A stretch of DNA of 63,499 bases from Sphingobacteriales bacterium (GCA_016200915.1 JACQDV010000076.1:1-63499); one strand, 5' to 3'. Shown: positions 1-9,048, counted from the stretch's first letter. Numbers and translations are program-made. Notes: generated by a model from the sequence alone, not told the origin.

Positions 1-259
1 ACAATTTACCGGATAACCATTACCCGACCCTTCTCAAAAACAAAAGAATCCAGGTTACACCTGCCCAATGAGGAACAACAAAAACTCTTATATTGGTTTG
101 CTGTTTAAGCCGGGTGTCCCAGTGCGGAACTCAGGAAAAAGGGAAGGTAATGTTTATCTCTGTTTTATTGGCTAACAACTGTTATAAACTGTTTAAGAAA
201 AACTGATATAGTTTCTAATAGCCTATAACAACTAATTTTATGTTTTAAAAAATCAACAG
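1..259. other. Left-edge region without a recognised gene
   Basis: Frame 1 on the + strand is open from the window edge to a TAA at 106-108 and could be the last 35 codons of an upstream gene, but the residues match no family I know and frame 3 is open almost as far. I see no RNA gene or strong hairpin. The AT-rich stretch 170-250 is the likely promoter zone for the acetyltransferase at 260. Confidence 0.3.
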
Positions 260-811
260 ATGCCAATTGAGCTACAACCAACGCTGCAAAACGACTGGGT
301 GCTGATGCGACCGTTGAAAGAAGAAGATTTTGAAGAGCTGTACAAAGTGGCCAGCGATCCGCTTATATGGGAACAGCATCCCAGCAAAACAAGATATCAA
401 CGGGATGTTTTTCAAAATTATTTTAAAGGGGCAATGGAATCAGGAGGAGCATTTGCTATATATAATTGTAAAACAGGAGAAATGATTGGTAGTACCCGGA
501 TGTATGATTATGATGAAAAGGATAGTTCTGTTTTGATTGGATATACATTTATTGCCCGGCATTGCTGGGGTAGTAATTATAACCGCTCCATGAAAAAATT
601 GATGCTGGAACATGCATTTCAGTTTGTAAATAAGGTGATCTTTCATGTGGGAGAAAATAATATACGCAGCCGCAAAGCAATGGAGAAATTAGGTGGTGTG
701 CTGGCAGGCAGCGAGCCAAGAGCCTATTATGGAGAAGCGGTGAATGTAAATGTAATATTTGAGATAACTAAAGAACGGTGGCAGGAAGTTGGTCATTCAG
801 TTCAGGGATAA
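260..811 (+). CDS. GNAT family N-acetyltransferase (RimJ/RimL-like)
   Basis: This is a predicted cytoplasmic acetyl-CoA-dependent N-acetyltransferase; the acceptor amine cannot be told from sequence. The N-terminal strand and helix (LMRPLKEEDFEELY, about residues 14-28) and the C-terminal block NIRSRKAMEKLGG (residues 134-146) are typical of the RimJ/RimL-type GNAT subgroup, and the WGSNYN segment near residue 103 lies where the acetyl-CoA loop is expected. The 183-residue length is normal. It stands alone on the + strand with about 60 bp to the next coding remnant. The family assignment is solid from motif order; the substrate is not inferable. Confidence 0.85.
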   Translation: MPIELQPTLQNDWVLMRPLKEEDFEELYKVASDPLIWEQHPSKTRYQRDVFQNYFKGAMESGGAFAIYNCKTGEMIGSTRMYDYDEKDSSVLIGYTFIARHCWGSNYNRSMKKLMLEHAFQFVNKVIFHVGENNIRSRKAMEKLGGVLAGSEPRAYYGEAVNVNVIFEITKERWQEVGHSVQG

Positions 812-954
812 AGTTCAACAAAATAAATCAACAGGCTGGTTAATTAATTATTTTAGATGAAACAGCGTATATGAAGCTGAACACTAAACAGCAAACATTT
901 AGTATCATCGGGGCAGTTATTGGATGGTAGGCAGTAATTACACAACTCATTTTA

Positions 955-1530
955 ATGCTGGTGAATCGTACTGGATCAATACCAGCTGCTGTTATTCAAT
1001 TCTTCAGTTATTTTACTATTCTTACAAACACATTAGTGGCTGTGTATTTTACAGTAATCTGGCAGGAGCCATCTTCTAATAATGCGAAATTCTTTTTAAA
1101 GCCACAAACAGGAACTGCTATCGCAGTTTATATTACAGTAGTAGGGTTAGTTTATAATATTATACTAAGAAGTACGTGGAATCCCGAAGGATTACAAAAA
1201 ATGGTGGATGAATTATTGCATTCTGTTTGTCCGGCTTTCTTTATTGTTTACTGGATATTAGCTGTACCAAAACAACCACTGCAATGGAAAAATATTTTTT
1301 CATGGTTGATCTATCCGTTAATTTATTTTATTTACTCTTTATTGCGTGGCGCTATTGTTGACTGGTACCCTTATCCTTTTATTGATGTGAAAACGATTGA
1401 TTATACTCAAACATTTATCAATAGCGGATTTGTATTGTTGACCTTTTTAGTATTATCACTACTGTTTGTAGGAATTGGAAAGCTGTTGGTTGGTAAAAAT
1501 TACTCTAAAACAGCGTCTGAGCCCATCTAA
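955..1530 (+). CDS. Pr6Pr family membrane protein, N-terminus cut by an in-frame stop
   Basis: This is a multi-helix integral membrane protein of the Pr6Pr family (FAR-17a/AIG1-like), function unknown. Recognisable blocks are FFSYFTILTNTLVA (about residues 16-29), the VGLVYNIILR helix, the DELLHSVCPAFF block, and LLRGAIVDWYPYPF near residue 145. The open frame really begins at an ATG at 871, but a TAG at 928-930 interrupts it after GAVIGW; reading resumes in the same frame through 931-954 into the ATG at 955. Family members normally keep that first helix, and the full 871-1530 frame would encode about 219 residues. Either translation restarts at 955, giving a protein without TM1, or the gene is a young pseudogene. 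Confidence 0.75.
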   Translation: MLVNRTGSIPAAVIQFFSYFTILTNTLVAVYFTVIWQEPSSNNAKFFLKPQTGTAIAVYITVVGLVYNIILRSTWNPEGLQKMVDELLHSVCPAFFIVYWILAVPKQPLQWKNIFSWLIYPLIYFIYSLLRGAIVDWYPYPFIDVKTIDYTQTFINSGFVLLTFLVLSLLFVGIGKLLVGKNYSKTASEPI

Positions 1531-1940
1531 TCAGCTGAAAACCTGTTTTTAAGCTCCCAATATTTTTTTTAAAGCTTACCCAACCTTTTGTCCACCCCAG
1601 GCAGTATATCTATTATACCTAAAGACTCCAGCAAGATTTAACGAAAAATCAAGCATAGAACAACAGATGTATACCCTGCCAACTACATTGCAGGTTTGTT
1701 GCTGAATGTGAAAAACACCTCTATTTAGTCATTCATTCGTTTTGTTTAATTAATCGGCTTGGCCCGATGCCCGGTTTTTCCGGGTTGGTATATGATTCTG
1801 AACTTATTATTATTATTTTTAAAGACCAGTATTACCCCTGAAAAACCGGTATTTATTTCTTTGCTGGCCAAACGGGCAAAGTATTGAAAACAGCTAAATA
1901 AATCCGTACCAGGTTAATGCCATACGGTTTTACATAAAAC
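1531..1940. other. 410-bp leader/intergenic region before the ECF sigma factor
   Basis: There is no convincing coding frame here. A C-rich segment near 1580-1612 (AACCTTTTGTCCACCCC then TATATCTATT) resembles an autoregulatory ECF-type promoter, but this is inference from position and composition. A short hairpin CCCGGTTTTTCCGGG lies near 1772. The remaining sequence may be the 5' leader of the sigma factor mRNA. Confidence 0.3.
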
Positions 1941-2474
1941 TTGAACAGAATAAATGAAATATTAGAAGGGTGTAAACAAAATAACCGCCAGTGCCAGGAG
2001 GAATTATATCGTCAAATTTATCCTGCCATGTTTGCTTTGTGCAAAAATTTTTTTGATGATAATCATGATGCACTAACGGCACTAAATAATGGAATGCTTA
2101 AGGTTTACAAAAATGTTGGGTTATATGACTCAGCGAAAGGCACTTTTTTTAACTGGTCATATACCATTGTTAGAAACGAAGCATTAAGTCTGGTGAGGGA
2201 TAAAAAGCAATCAACATTTGTGGAGTTACAGGAAGATGCAGTTGCTTTACCGGAAGGTAACCCGTTTAAAAGTTTAGAGTGGAAAGACGTGTATGTGTAC
2301 CTGGGAAAACTGCCACCCGTTACCCGTGCCGTTTGCAGTCTTTTTTATATAGAAGGATTTAGTATAAAAGAAACAGCCTCTTCATTAAGTATAAAGGAAG
2401 GAACGGTAAAATGGCATTTGAATGAATGCCGAACAAGGTTGAAGAGGATATTTGAATCAAGCTGTCAATTGTAA
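1941..2474 (+). CDS. RNA polymerase sigma factor, ECF subfamily (sigma-70 family)
   Basis: This is an extracytoplasmic-function sigma factor that would direct core RNA polymerase to its own regulon. Region 2 spans about residues 10-80 (FALCKNFFDDNHDALTALNN, then FFNWSYTIVRNEALSLVRD for the -10-recognising part). Region 4 spans about 112-168, with the helix-turn-helix FSIKETASSLSIKEGTVKWH. The only in-frame start upstream of region 2 is TTG at 1941, because a TAA lies six bases upstream and the first in-frame ATG falls inside region 2. The gene ends 3 bp before the next gene, whose product has a single inner-membrane helix. That suggests sigma/anti-sigma coupling, although no zinc-finger anti-sigma domain is present. 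Confidence 0.85.
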   Translation: MNRINEILEGCKQNNRQCQEELYRQIYPAMFALCKNFFDDNHDALTALNNGMLKVYKNVGLYDSAKGTFFNWSYTIVRNEALSLVRDKKQSTFVELQEDAVALPEGNPFKSLEWKDVYVYLGKLPPVTRAVCSLFYIEGFSIKETASSLSIKEGTVKWHLNECRTRLKRIFESSCQL

Positions 2475-2477
2475 AAA

Positions 2478-4067
2478 GTGGAAAACAGAAAATTAAATAT
2501 TGATCCCATGGAAGCAAAAGAATTTCCGGTACCAGAAATACCGGTAGATAAAGCCTGGGCAGAAATGAACCAAATGCTGGATGCTGATATGCCGGCAAAT
2601 GGAAGTAATAATAAATCTAATAAAGGCAGAAAAAGATATTTGCTGCTATTGTTACTGCTCTTTATTGGAGGGGCAACATATTTTGGATGGAATAATTTAT
2701 CTATAAACAAAATAGCCGGTTCAAATAACAGTTTTGAAAATAACACAACATCACAACCAGAAAATAAACAAGCAGATCAATTAACTACTAAAGAAAATAC
2801 CAAAACTGAAAATCAAAATATTAATTCAAACAAGGACCGTACTACTATTGATAAAAACAGTTCGTCAACACCACCGGGTAGCATAACAGATGATAAGGAA
2901 GCCGTTGCTAACACTAAGGAAAAACAGGAGAACACTGCCGCTTCATCTCTTGTTGCGGCATCTAAGAAAAAAACCGGCTCCTTAATGCAACATAACAGCG
3001 GGTTGGCGAATACCACAGCTGCTTTAGCAGAAAGCAAAATTCCAGTTAGTGCTAAGAGAACCATTGGTACCGGTAACAACCAAAAAGGTACTTTGCCCAC
3101 TAACAAGAATTTACCACTGCAAAAAGCTGAAGCGGCTGTTTTTGATAAAAACCAGGCGTTGACTGTGAATGACAATAAACAGTCAGCAAACAATACAACT
3201 AAAAAAGAAAATATCACAAACGAAACAAACAATGCTGACAACAATGTTCAGCCAGCAGAGCTTGCCAATAAAACAAAAGAAGAAAAGAATAAAGGTTCTA
3301 TCAACAATAATAAAGAAGTAATTACTCCGGTTACTACAACAACACCGCAACAAGAATCAGTTATAATAACTGAAGCCAATAAACAATTGTTATTAAATAA
3401 AGCCGAAGAAAAGAAAACGAGTAAAGCAGTGAAACAATTAGGCATCAATTATGGACTGCAGTGGAACGTAGCTGTTCCTTTACAGGGCATTAAAAATTAT
3501 TTTTCAGGAACCAGTGGTAGTAGTCAGCCTTATGTAGTTTTAATACCCGACTTGTGGATAAGCAAACAAATGGGCGGAAAGCAGGAGCTATTGTTCAGCT
3601 TGAGCCTGAGTAACACTTATGCTACCGGCGATAAACAAATAGCCTCTTTTAAAGGAGCATTATCAATTGTTGATTCAACAACTGTTACGCAAAGAGTTTC
3701 TGTATTAAAAACGAGCGGATTTGCTGCCGGCTTGCAATATAATTATCATGTGAATAATAAGTGGAGTATAGGTGCAGGGTTAAATTATCATTCAATCAAC
3801 CGGGCTTTAATTAAGGAGACTACTACAGGCTATTATACCGGACGAGTTATTTCTGAGAGTACTGATGCTGTATCAAAAGGCGGGAATGACTGGCTGTATT
3901 TCAATAATTCTTTTTTTACCGGCAAACTCGAGCTTTCTTATTATTGGGGAAGAATAAGAACAGGTGCAGCAGTATATATTCCTGTATCTGATATGTCTTC
4001 TGTTTCGGGCAATAGTATAAGGCCAATTAATGGCCAGTTATTTCTGCGCTGGAGATTAAATAAATAA
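2478..4067 (+). CDS. Membrane-anchored protein with C-terminal beta-barrel-like domain, putative anti-sigma partner
   Basis: The 529-residue protein has a short cytoplasmic N-terminus (about 1-50), one hydrophobic helix (RYLLLLLLLFIGGATYFGW, near 53-71), and a long Asn/Thr/Lys-rich low-complexity linker (about 75-300). Its C-terminal domain of about 200 residues is rich in aromatic-alternating strands, like outer-membrane beta-barrel repeats, and ends in LRWRLNK. This layout is common directly downstream of ECF sigma genes in Bacteroidota. The cytoplasmic segment with PVDKAWAEMNQMLD is the likely sigma-contacting part. The gene probably starts at GTG 2478, 3 bp after the sigma stop, although ATG 2508 is possible. 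No peptidoglycan-binding motif was recognised. The anti-sigma role is inference from context. Confidence 0.6.
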   Translation: MENRKLNIDPMEAKEFPVPEIPVDKAWAEMNQMLDADMPANGSNNKSNKGRKRYLLLLLLLFIGGATYFGWNNLSINKIAGSNNSFENNTTSQPENKQADQLTTKENTKTENQNINSNKDRTTIDKNSSSTPPGSITDDKEAVANTKEKQENTAASSLVAASKKKTGSLMQHNSGLANTTAALAESKIPVSAKRTIGTGNNQKGTLPTNKNLPLQKAEAAVFDKNQALTVNDNKQSANNTTKKENITNETNNADNNVQPAELANKTKEEKNKGSINNNKEVITPVTTTTPQQESVIITEANKQLLLNKAEEKKTSKAVKQLGINYGLQWNVAVPLQGIKNYFSGTSGSSQPYVVLIPDLWISKQMGGKQELLFSLSLSNTYATGDKQIASFKGALSIVDSTTVTQRVSVLKTSGFAAGLQYNYHVNNKWSIGAGLNYHSINRALIKETTTGYYTGRVISESTDAVSKGGNDWLYFNNSFFTGKLELSYYWGRIRTGAAVYIPVSDMSSVSGNSIRPINGQLFLRWRLNK

Positions 4068-4068
4068 A

Positions 4069-4761
4069 CTAACCGGTTACAAAGCGGTAACCAATTCCTT
4101 TGATAGTTATAATTTCAAGAGAAGGATCATTTTTTAAATAACCACGTAGTTTGGTAATGTAAACATCCAGGTTGCGGGAGTTGAAAAAGTTATCATTGCC
4201 CCATAATAGATTCAGAATATCTCTGCGGTCAATAATTTTATCTTTATTCTGGTATAACAACTTCAGTAATTCACTTTCTCTGAAAGATAATTTACGTTCA
4301 TCACCATTATCCTTTAATGTTTGCCTGCTTACATGAAAAGTGTATTTACCAATTTTGATTTCATCTTTCTTATCATCTGGCGTTCGTTCTCCTTTACTAA
4401 AGCGTAACACATTTTCAATACGAACGATCAGCTCCTCCATACTAAAAGGCTTACGTATATAATCATTTCCACCCAGTTGAAATCCTTTTACCAGGTCCTG
4501 CGTTTGTGTTTTAGCGGTGAGAAATAAAATGGGAATTTGATTATCTACTTCTCTTATTTCTTCAGCAATAGTAAAACCATCTTTGTTCGGCAGCATCACA
4601 TCCAGCACACATATATCTGGCTGTGCCGATTTGAATAATGATAATACTTTGTCACCATCGGTTTCCATCAGCACATGATATCCTCTTGTTTCCAGGCTTT
4701 CTTTTACAATTTTGCCAAGGAACAATTCATCTTCCACATATAAAATTTTAATGCTTGCCAT
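4069..4761 (-). CDS. OmpR/PhoB-family DNA-binding response regulator
   Basis: This is a two-component response regulator of 230 residues. The receiver domain (1-120) shows acidic residues E10/D11, phospho-acceptor D54 in CVLDVMLPNKDGF, T82 and K104 in RKPFS. The C-terminal winged helix (about 135-228) ends in the classical ITIKGIGYRFV. The start is ATG 4761: it gives the conserved IKILYVEDE beginning, whereas longer frames only run through the kinase gene. It overlaps the upstream kinase stop by 14 bp, so the two are probably translationally coupled. Likely targets are the TTAAC repeats at 6301 and 16131. It converges on the gene ending at 4067, with only 1 bp between the stops. Confidence 0.92.
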   Translation of the reverse strand: MASIKILYVEDELFLGKIVKESLETRGYHVLMETDGDKVLSLFKSAQPDICVLDVMLPNKDGFTIAEEIREVDNQIPILFLTAKTQTQDLVKGFQLGGNDYIRKPFSMEELIVRIENVLRFSKGERTPDDKKDEIKIGKYTFHVSRQTLKDNGDERKLSFRESELLKLLYQNKDKIIDRRDILNLLWGNDNFFNSRNLDVYITKLRGYLKNDPSLEIITIKGIGYRFVTG

Positions 4762-6253
4762 ATTCTTTTGGTAATTGAATGGTAAACTGTGTTCCTTTTC
4801 CTTCCTCGCTCCATACATTAATTGTTCCTTCGTGCTGCTGAACAATATGTGCCACATAACTTAACCCAAGGCCATAGCCCTTTACATTATGCCGGTCGCC
4901 ACTGGGAACACGGAAAAATTTATCAAAAACTCTTTCTTTATAAGCGGCCGGTATTCCTACGCCGTTATCTTTTACATTAAGAATAATATTTCCTTCTTTT
5001 TCAGAAAGCCCAATTTCAATCACAGGGTTTTGCCGGCTGTACTTTAATGCATTGTCCAATAAATTATAAATTACACTTGGTATATGCAGCCGGTCGGCCA
5101 TAATACTAAAATCATTTCCTTCTGTAACAAGCTTTACATCTGCATGATATTTTTCAAACTGTATCTTCATCGAACCCGTTACTTCCTCCGCCAGTTGTTT
5201 TATATCAAACCTTTCTTTCTTTAATTCCACCTGTTGTTTTTCAAACATGGAAAGTTTGAGTACTTTGTCCACCAACAGTCCAAGCCGCTGCAATTCGTTA
5301 TTGGCGATGTCTAAATATTCCTTAGTCCGCTCAGGATTTTGCAGCGCATTAAAATTTTTCATCGCTTCAATAGCAACACTAACTGTACTGATGGGTGTTT
5401 TTAATTCGTGAGTGATATTACTAATAAACTCGTTTTTAATTTCTGTTAAACGAAGCTGACGATTAAGGTTACGATATAATATTAAAAATGAAAAGATGGT
5501 TACAGCTACAAGGAAAATAGAGAAGAGAAAGGGAGATAATATTTTTTTAAGTAAGTATAGAGAGGTGTTTTGTAAATCCAGCGTATAGCTGACCGGATGA
5601 GCAATACCAACTGTTACTTCATTCATCTTATCAATATCTTCATCCGGGGTTGATAAGGGTATAACATGTTCAGCTTTGGAAGTATCAGCAATTTTGCGAT
5701 TTATGTTAAAAGGAATATTTAATTTTTCTTCGGAAAAAGATTTTTTTACTGCCCTGGTGATATCTACTATTTTTAATGAGTCCTGCAGGGAATCAATTTT
5801 GTATAAAATTTGAATAACCTTGTTTTTGCCGTTTACTGATTGGGTAAAGGTTCCTTTAACGGAGTCTTTACCGTAGATAAGAGAAACATTATTAACCGAA
5901 ACAGCGATCTTATCTTTTTTATCGTAATTAACTTTAATCGAATCAAACTTTCCCTTTAGAACATTTATAATTCCCGCCAATTGTTCTTTCACTGGTTTTC
6001 GAACATATATCGTTTTTCCCTCATCATCTTTAAAATATACATTCACATCACTATTAGCATCGGCACCCGGTAAACCTAAGTTTAATTTCTTAGCCTGTAA
6101 TTCAAATACAGTTGTGCGGAAAATGATACCGGCCTTGCTATCCAGCAAATGTTTTTCCCTGTCATAGTTGTTCTTTAACCAGTACACCTGGAAACCAACG
6201 ATAATGAGGATCGTTGCTATCATCAACAGCGGATCGGCAATAACCTTTTTCAT
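4748..6253 (-). CDS. Membrane sensor histidine kinase
   Basis: This is a 501-residue sensor kinase with TM1 near residues 8-25, a periplasmic sensor region of about 210 residues with no family I recognise, and TM2 near 240-260. The dimerisation/phospho-acceptor helix has H282 in ISNITHELKTP. The HATPase domain shows an N-box NLLDNALKYS, G1 DNGVGIP, an F-box KFFRV and G2 GYGLGLSYV. It is the first gene of a kinase-regulator operon and overlaps the regulator start by 14 bp. It is divergent from the GLPGLI gene, and the shared intergenic region holds phased TTAAC repeats, so autoregulation is plausible. The signal it senses is unknown. Confidence 0.9.
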   Translation of the reverse strand: MKKVIADPLLMIATILIIVGFQVYWLKNNYDREKHLLDSKAGIIFRTTVFELQAKKLNLGLPGADANSDVNVYFKDDEGKTIYVRKPVKEQLAGIINVLKGKFDSIKVNYDKKDKIAVSVNNVSLIYGKDSVKGTFTQSVNGKNKVIQILYKIDSLQDSLKIVDITRAVKKSFSEEKLNIPFNINRKIADTSKAEHVIPLSTPDEDIDKMNEVTVGIAHPVSYTLDLQNTSLYLLKKILSPFLFSIFLVAVTIFSFLILYRNLNRQLRLTEIKNEFISNITHELKTPISTVSVAIEAMKNFNALQNPERTKEYLDIANNELQRLGLLVDKVLKLSMFEKQQVELKKERFDIKQLAEEVTGSMKIQFEKYHADVKLVTEGNDFSIMADRLHIPSVIYNLLDNALKYSRQNPVIEIGLSEKEGNIILNVKDNGVGIPAAYKERVFDKFFRVPSGDRHNVKGYGLGLSYVAHIVQQHEGTINVWSEEGKGTQFTIQLPKEYGKH

Positions 6254-6300
6254 AAGTGAAGAACAAATGTAAACCTTTCCAGTACAGCGTTACCAGCTCA

Positions 6301-6346
6301 TTAACCTTAATTAACCTTAATGAAACACTCGTTAACCATCTTAACG
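6301..6346 (+). promoter_or_regulatory. Candidate response-regulator operator: phased TTAAC repeats
   Basis: TTAACCTTAA occurs twice in perfect tandem (6301-6310, 6311-6320), followed by TTAAC at 6332 and 6341. The start-to-start spacings are 10, 21 and 9 bp, all close to whole helical turns, as expected for a dimeric OmpR/PhoB-type regulator. The site lies between the divergent kinase and GLPGLI genes. The first three units recur with the same spacing upstream of the beta-barrel gene that starts at 16045. Confidence 0.6.
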
Positions 6347-6358
6347 ATAAAGCACCAA

Positions 6359-6366
6359 TAGTTTTG
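6359..6366 (+). promoter_or_regulatory. Bacteroidota -7 promoter box before the GLPGLI gene
   Basis: TAGTTTTG matches the TAnnTTTG consensus and lies 19 bp before the ATG at 6386, just downstream of the TTAAC repeat array. I see no clear -33 TTG at the right distance, which would fit a promoter that needs an activator. Confidence 0.5.
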
Positions 6367-6385
6367 TTTCATAAAATTGAGAACA

Positions 6386-7105
6386 ATGAAACGTATAATT
6401 GCATTACTTATCGCCTCAGCACTATTTCAATGGGTGGCAGCACAGGTTAAAGAAGGAAAAATTACATACGAAGAAAAAATTGATATGTACCGCCGTATTC
6501 CAAAAGAGAATGAACAAATGCGGGCCATGATGCCACAGTTTCGTACAACTAAATATGAGTTACTGTTTGCTGATAATAAATCGGTTTATCAAAAACAGGA
6601 AGAAGAAACAGATTTAAGCGAACAACCACAGGGAGGAATGATAATACGCTTTGGCGGAGCCGATAATATTTATTTCAAAGATTTTAATTCAAATAAATCA
6701 ATTGAGAAAAGAGACCTGATGGAAAAAGAGTTTATTGTTGAAGATACCATTCATAATATCGGCTGGAAATTAGTTGATGGTGAAACCAAAACAATTCTTG
6801 GACATGTTTGTAAAAAAGCGACTGGTAAATCAGAAAGGGGGATGGATTTGATAGCATGGTACACAGAAGATATTATTTTGTCGGCGGGTCCGGCACAATT
6901 CAGTGGTTTGCCAGGATTAATTTTAGGATTAGATATTAGCAATGCAGAAATAACTTACACTGCACAGGAAATAAAAAATGAAGTAAAGAAAGCAGATATC
7001 AAAGCCCCTGCTAAAGGAAAAAAAGTTACACCGGATGAATTTGTAAAAATCAGGATGGAATTAATGGGAGACGGGAATGGTCCTGTAAGAATTGTGACTA
7101 ATTAA
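6386..7105 (+). CDS. GLPGLI family protein
   Basis: This is a secreted protein of 239 residues with a signal peptide (MKRIIALLIASALFQWVAAQ). It carries the family signature FSGLPGLILGLD near residues 175-186 and the usual preceding AWYTEDI block. GLPGLI proteins are Bacteroidota envelope proteins of unknown function, often found near TonB-receptor-like beta-barrel proteins. ATG 6386 is preferred because it begins the signal peptide directly; an in-frame TTG nine bases upstream only adds MRT. It is divergent from the kinase/regulator pair and shares a regulatory region with it. The operator match at 16.1 kb links it to the beta-barrel gene ending at 13241. Confidence 0.88.
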   Translation: MKRIIALLIASALFQWVAAQVKEGKITYEEKIDMYRRIPKENEQMRAMMPQFRTTKYELLFADNKSVYQKQEEETDLSEQPQGGMIIRFGGADNIYFKDFNSNKSIEKRDLMEKEFIVEDTIHNIGWKLVDGETKTILGHVCKKATGKSERGMDLIAWYTEDIILSAGPAQFSGLPGLILGLDISNAEITYTAQEIKNEVKKADIKAPAKGKKVTPDEFVKIRMELMGDGNGPVRIVTN

Positions 7106-7170
7106 TAGCGATCAATTAAAACTACGCTGGTAAATTTACTGGCGCAATTTTTTTAAACCAAGCAATTGTT

Positions 7171-8586
7171 ATGAAGCAATTAATGTTATCTGTAGTTTAT
7201 TTTATTTGTGTTTCTATGGTTATTGCTCAAAACACAGAATCAGTACAGAAAAAAATTGAAGGATTAATTAAAGAAGCTGCAACCAAAGATGTTTTTTCAG
7301 GATCAGTTTTAGTTGTTCAAAACAATAAACCTGTTTACGATAAAAGTATTGGCCTTGCAGATATGGAGAAAAATATCAGCAATACAACAGATACAAAATT
7401 TTCACTTGGCTCTATCACAAAAATTTTTACAAAGGCACTCGTCCTGAAACTAATTGAAGAAGGAAAGATACAAGCGGATGAAAAGATCGTTGTGTATTTA
7501 CCTGGATTTACAGATGAGAGAGCTGCTGAAATAACCATTGAACAATTGATGGAACATACATCTGGTCTTGGGGATTATGCCGGAGCTCCGGGATGGGATA
7601 TGACCAGTGAAGAGATCAATAACATTTCCCAAATGCTTGCTCATATACAAAAACAACCATTATTGTTTAAGCCGGGAACGAATGTGCAGTATTCTAATTC
7701 AGGTTATGCAGTACTGGCTGCATTGATTGAGAAAGTAACAGGAAAGAAATTGGGAGATGTTTATAAAGAAAAAATTTTTGATAAACTGAATATGACTAAC
7801 ACTGGTTTTGCAGAAGTAAATAGAGACAGGCCAGGTAAAGCCATTGGATACCTAACCAATTTTATCGGGACTAAAAGAAATAATCTCGAGTTTAAAGAAA
7901 TGGGAGCTGGCGATGGTGGACTATACTCTACTACCGGTGATCTGTGGAAATTTGCACAATCAATAGTAAGTGATAATAAACTACTGAAAGATGAAAGTAA
8001 GTTGAAGCTTTTCAATACGTCATTGTTTCCTGTTCATTATGCTAACTGGAAAGAATGTAAAGAGAAGGGAAGATTAAGTATTGCCGGAGGAGCACCCGGA
8101 GTAAGTGCAGTAATGGGAATTAATATGGAAAAGAATTATTTTTTTGCAGTACTAAGCAATTATGATGAAGGCAGTGCGGAGATTGTTGCTCAACGAATTT
8201 CTGCAATATTAAACAACAGGGAACTAACACCGCTTCCTTTACCTCCGGCAAGATTTATTTATTCACTCATAAAAGAAAAAGGCCCTGCAAATTTTATATC
8301 TAATTATAAAGAAGAATTAAAAAAAGCAAATATTGAACTGGAAGATGATATGATTCTTCTAAGTGTGGGCCAGAAATTGCTGGAAGAAAAAAATGCTGAC
8401 GAGGCATTGGCACTTTATTCAGTTTACACCAAGGAATTTCCCAATATAGTAGTGGCGTGGAATGATATGGGTGATGCTTATTTATTAAAAGCAGATAAGA
8501 CGAATGCAAAAAAATGTTTTGAACAGGCATTGAAGCTAAGACCGGGCAATCCAAGAGCACAAAGAATGTTGAAAGAATTACAATGA
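7171..8586 (+). CDS. Serine hydrolase (class C beta-lactamase/PBP-like) with C-terminal TPRs
   Basis: This is a secreted penicillin-binding-protein-like serine hydrolase with a signal peptide ending near AQ20. The nucleophile motif SITK (S81, K84) and the YSN motif (Y173-N175) are intact, and a GGAPG segment near residue 310 lies where the third (K/H)xG motif is expected. About 120 residues after the catalytic domain contain TPR-like helices (ALALYSVYTKEFP, then NAKKCFEQALKLRPGNP). Such enzymes cleave peptides, esters or D-amino-acid bonds; the substrate cannot be told here. It lies 65 bp after the GLPGLI gene on the same strand and ends 8 bp from a convergent gene, with no obvious terminator between. 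Confidence 0.85.
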   Translation: MKQLMLSVVYFICVSMVIAQNTESVQKKIEGLIKEAATKDVFSGSVLVVQNNKPVYDKSIGLADMEKNISNTTDTKFSLGSITKIFTKALVLKLIEEGKIQADEKIVVYLPGFTDERAAEITIEQLMEHTSGLGDYAGAPGWDMTSEEINNISQMLAHIQKQPLLFKPGTNVQYSNSGYAVLAALIEKVTGKKLGDVYKEKIFDKLNMTNTGFAEVNRDRPGKAIGYLTNFIGTKRNNLEFKEMGAGDGGLYSTTGDLWKFAQSIVSDNKLLKDESKLKLFNTSLFPVHYANWKECKEKGRLSIAGGAPGVSAVMGINMEKNYFFAVLSNYDEGSAEIVAQRISAILNNRELTPLPLPPARFIYSLIKEKGPANFISNYKEELKKANIELEDDMILLSVGQKLLEEKNADEALALYSVYTKEFPNIVVAWNDMGDAYLLKADKTNAKKCFEQALKLRPGNPRAQRMLKELQ

Positions 8587-8594
8587 GATAATGT

Positions 8595-9044
8595 TTAAAG
8601 TATTTTTTCAAAACAAACACTATTCTCTATGCCGGCATATTGTCCGTAATTAGGAGTGATATGATAACCGTTCTTTTTATAAAGAGCAATAGCTTCCGGT
8701 TGACGTTTACCTGTTTCCAGCACACATTTTTCATTACCCAATTCCTTTGCCCATTTTTCTAATTCACTTAAAACTGTTGTAGCAATTCCTTTTCCCCTGG
8801 CAGGTGGAAGTGAATACATACGTTTCACTTCCATTATACCGGGAATAAATTCTTTTATAGCACCACAACCAACGGGCACATCCTTATCGTATGCCACTAC
8901 GGTATGTTTTATTTTATCAATCTTATTGAATTGAGCATAGAAAGAATGATCGGCGCCATCTCTTTGAGCAAGGTCTGTGTCCAATAGTTTTACGAGAGCA
9001 ATAAAATCTGTGTTATCAGAATCAGTTCTTACAACAGTGATCAA
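8595..9044 (-). CDS. GNAT family N-acetyltransferase
   Basis: This is a small cytoplasmic acetyltransferase. The acetyl-CoA loop appears as LPPARGKGIATTVL, followed by LETGKRQPEAIALYKKNGY, the usual GNAT motif B region. I choose the TTG at 9044, giving ITVVRTDSDNTDF as the N-terminus and about 149 residues. That leaves 4 bp after the stop of the upstream lipoprotein gene. Longer frames starting at 9110 or 9095 would overlap that gene by over 45 bp and add residues unlike the family. The acceptor substrate is unknown. It is probably the last gene of the unit 11163 to 8595. Confidence 0.8.
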   Translation of the reverse strand: MITVVRTDSDNTDFIALVKLLDTDLAQRDGADHSFYAQFNKIDKIKHTVVAYDKDVPVGCGAIKEFIPGIMEVKRMYSLPPARGKGIATTVLSELEKWAKELGNEKCVLETGKRQPEAIALYKKNGYHITPNYGQYAGIENSVCFEKIL

Positions 9045-9048
9045 AACA

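Noticed and set aside
4762-4857. N-terminal extension of the response regulator
   Set aside because: It lies wholly inside the kinase coding sequence in another frame, and receivers begin at the IKILYVEDE segment given by ATG 4761.
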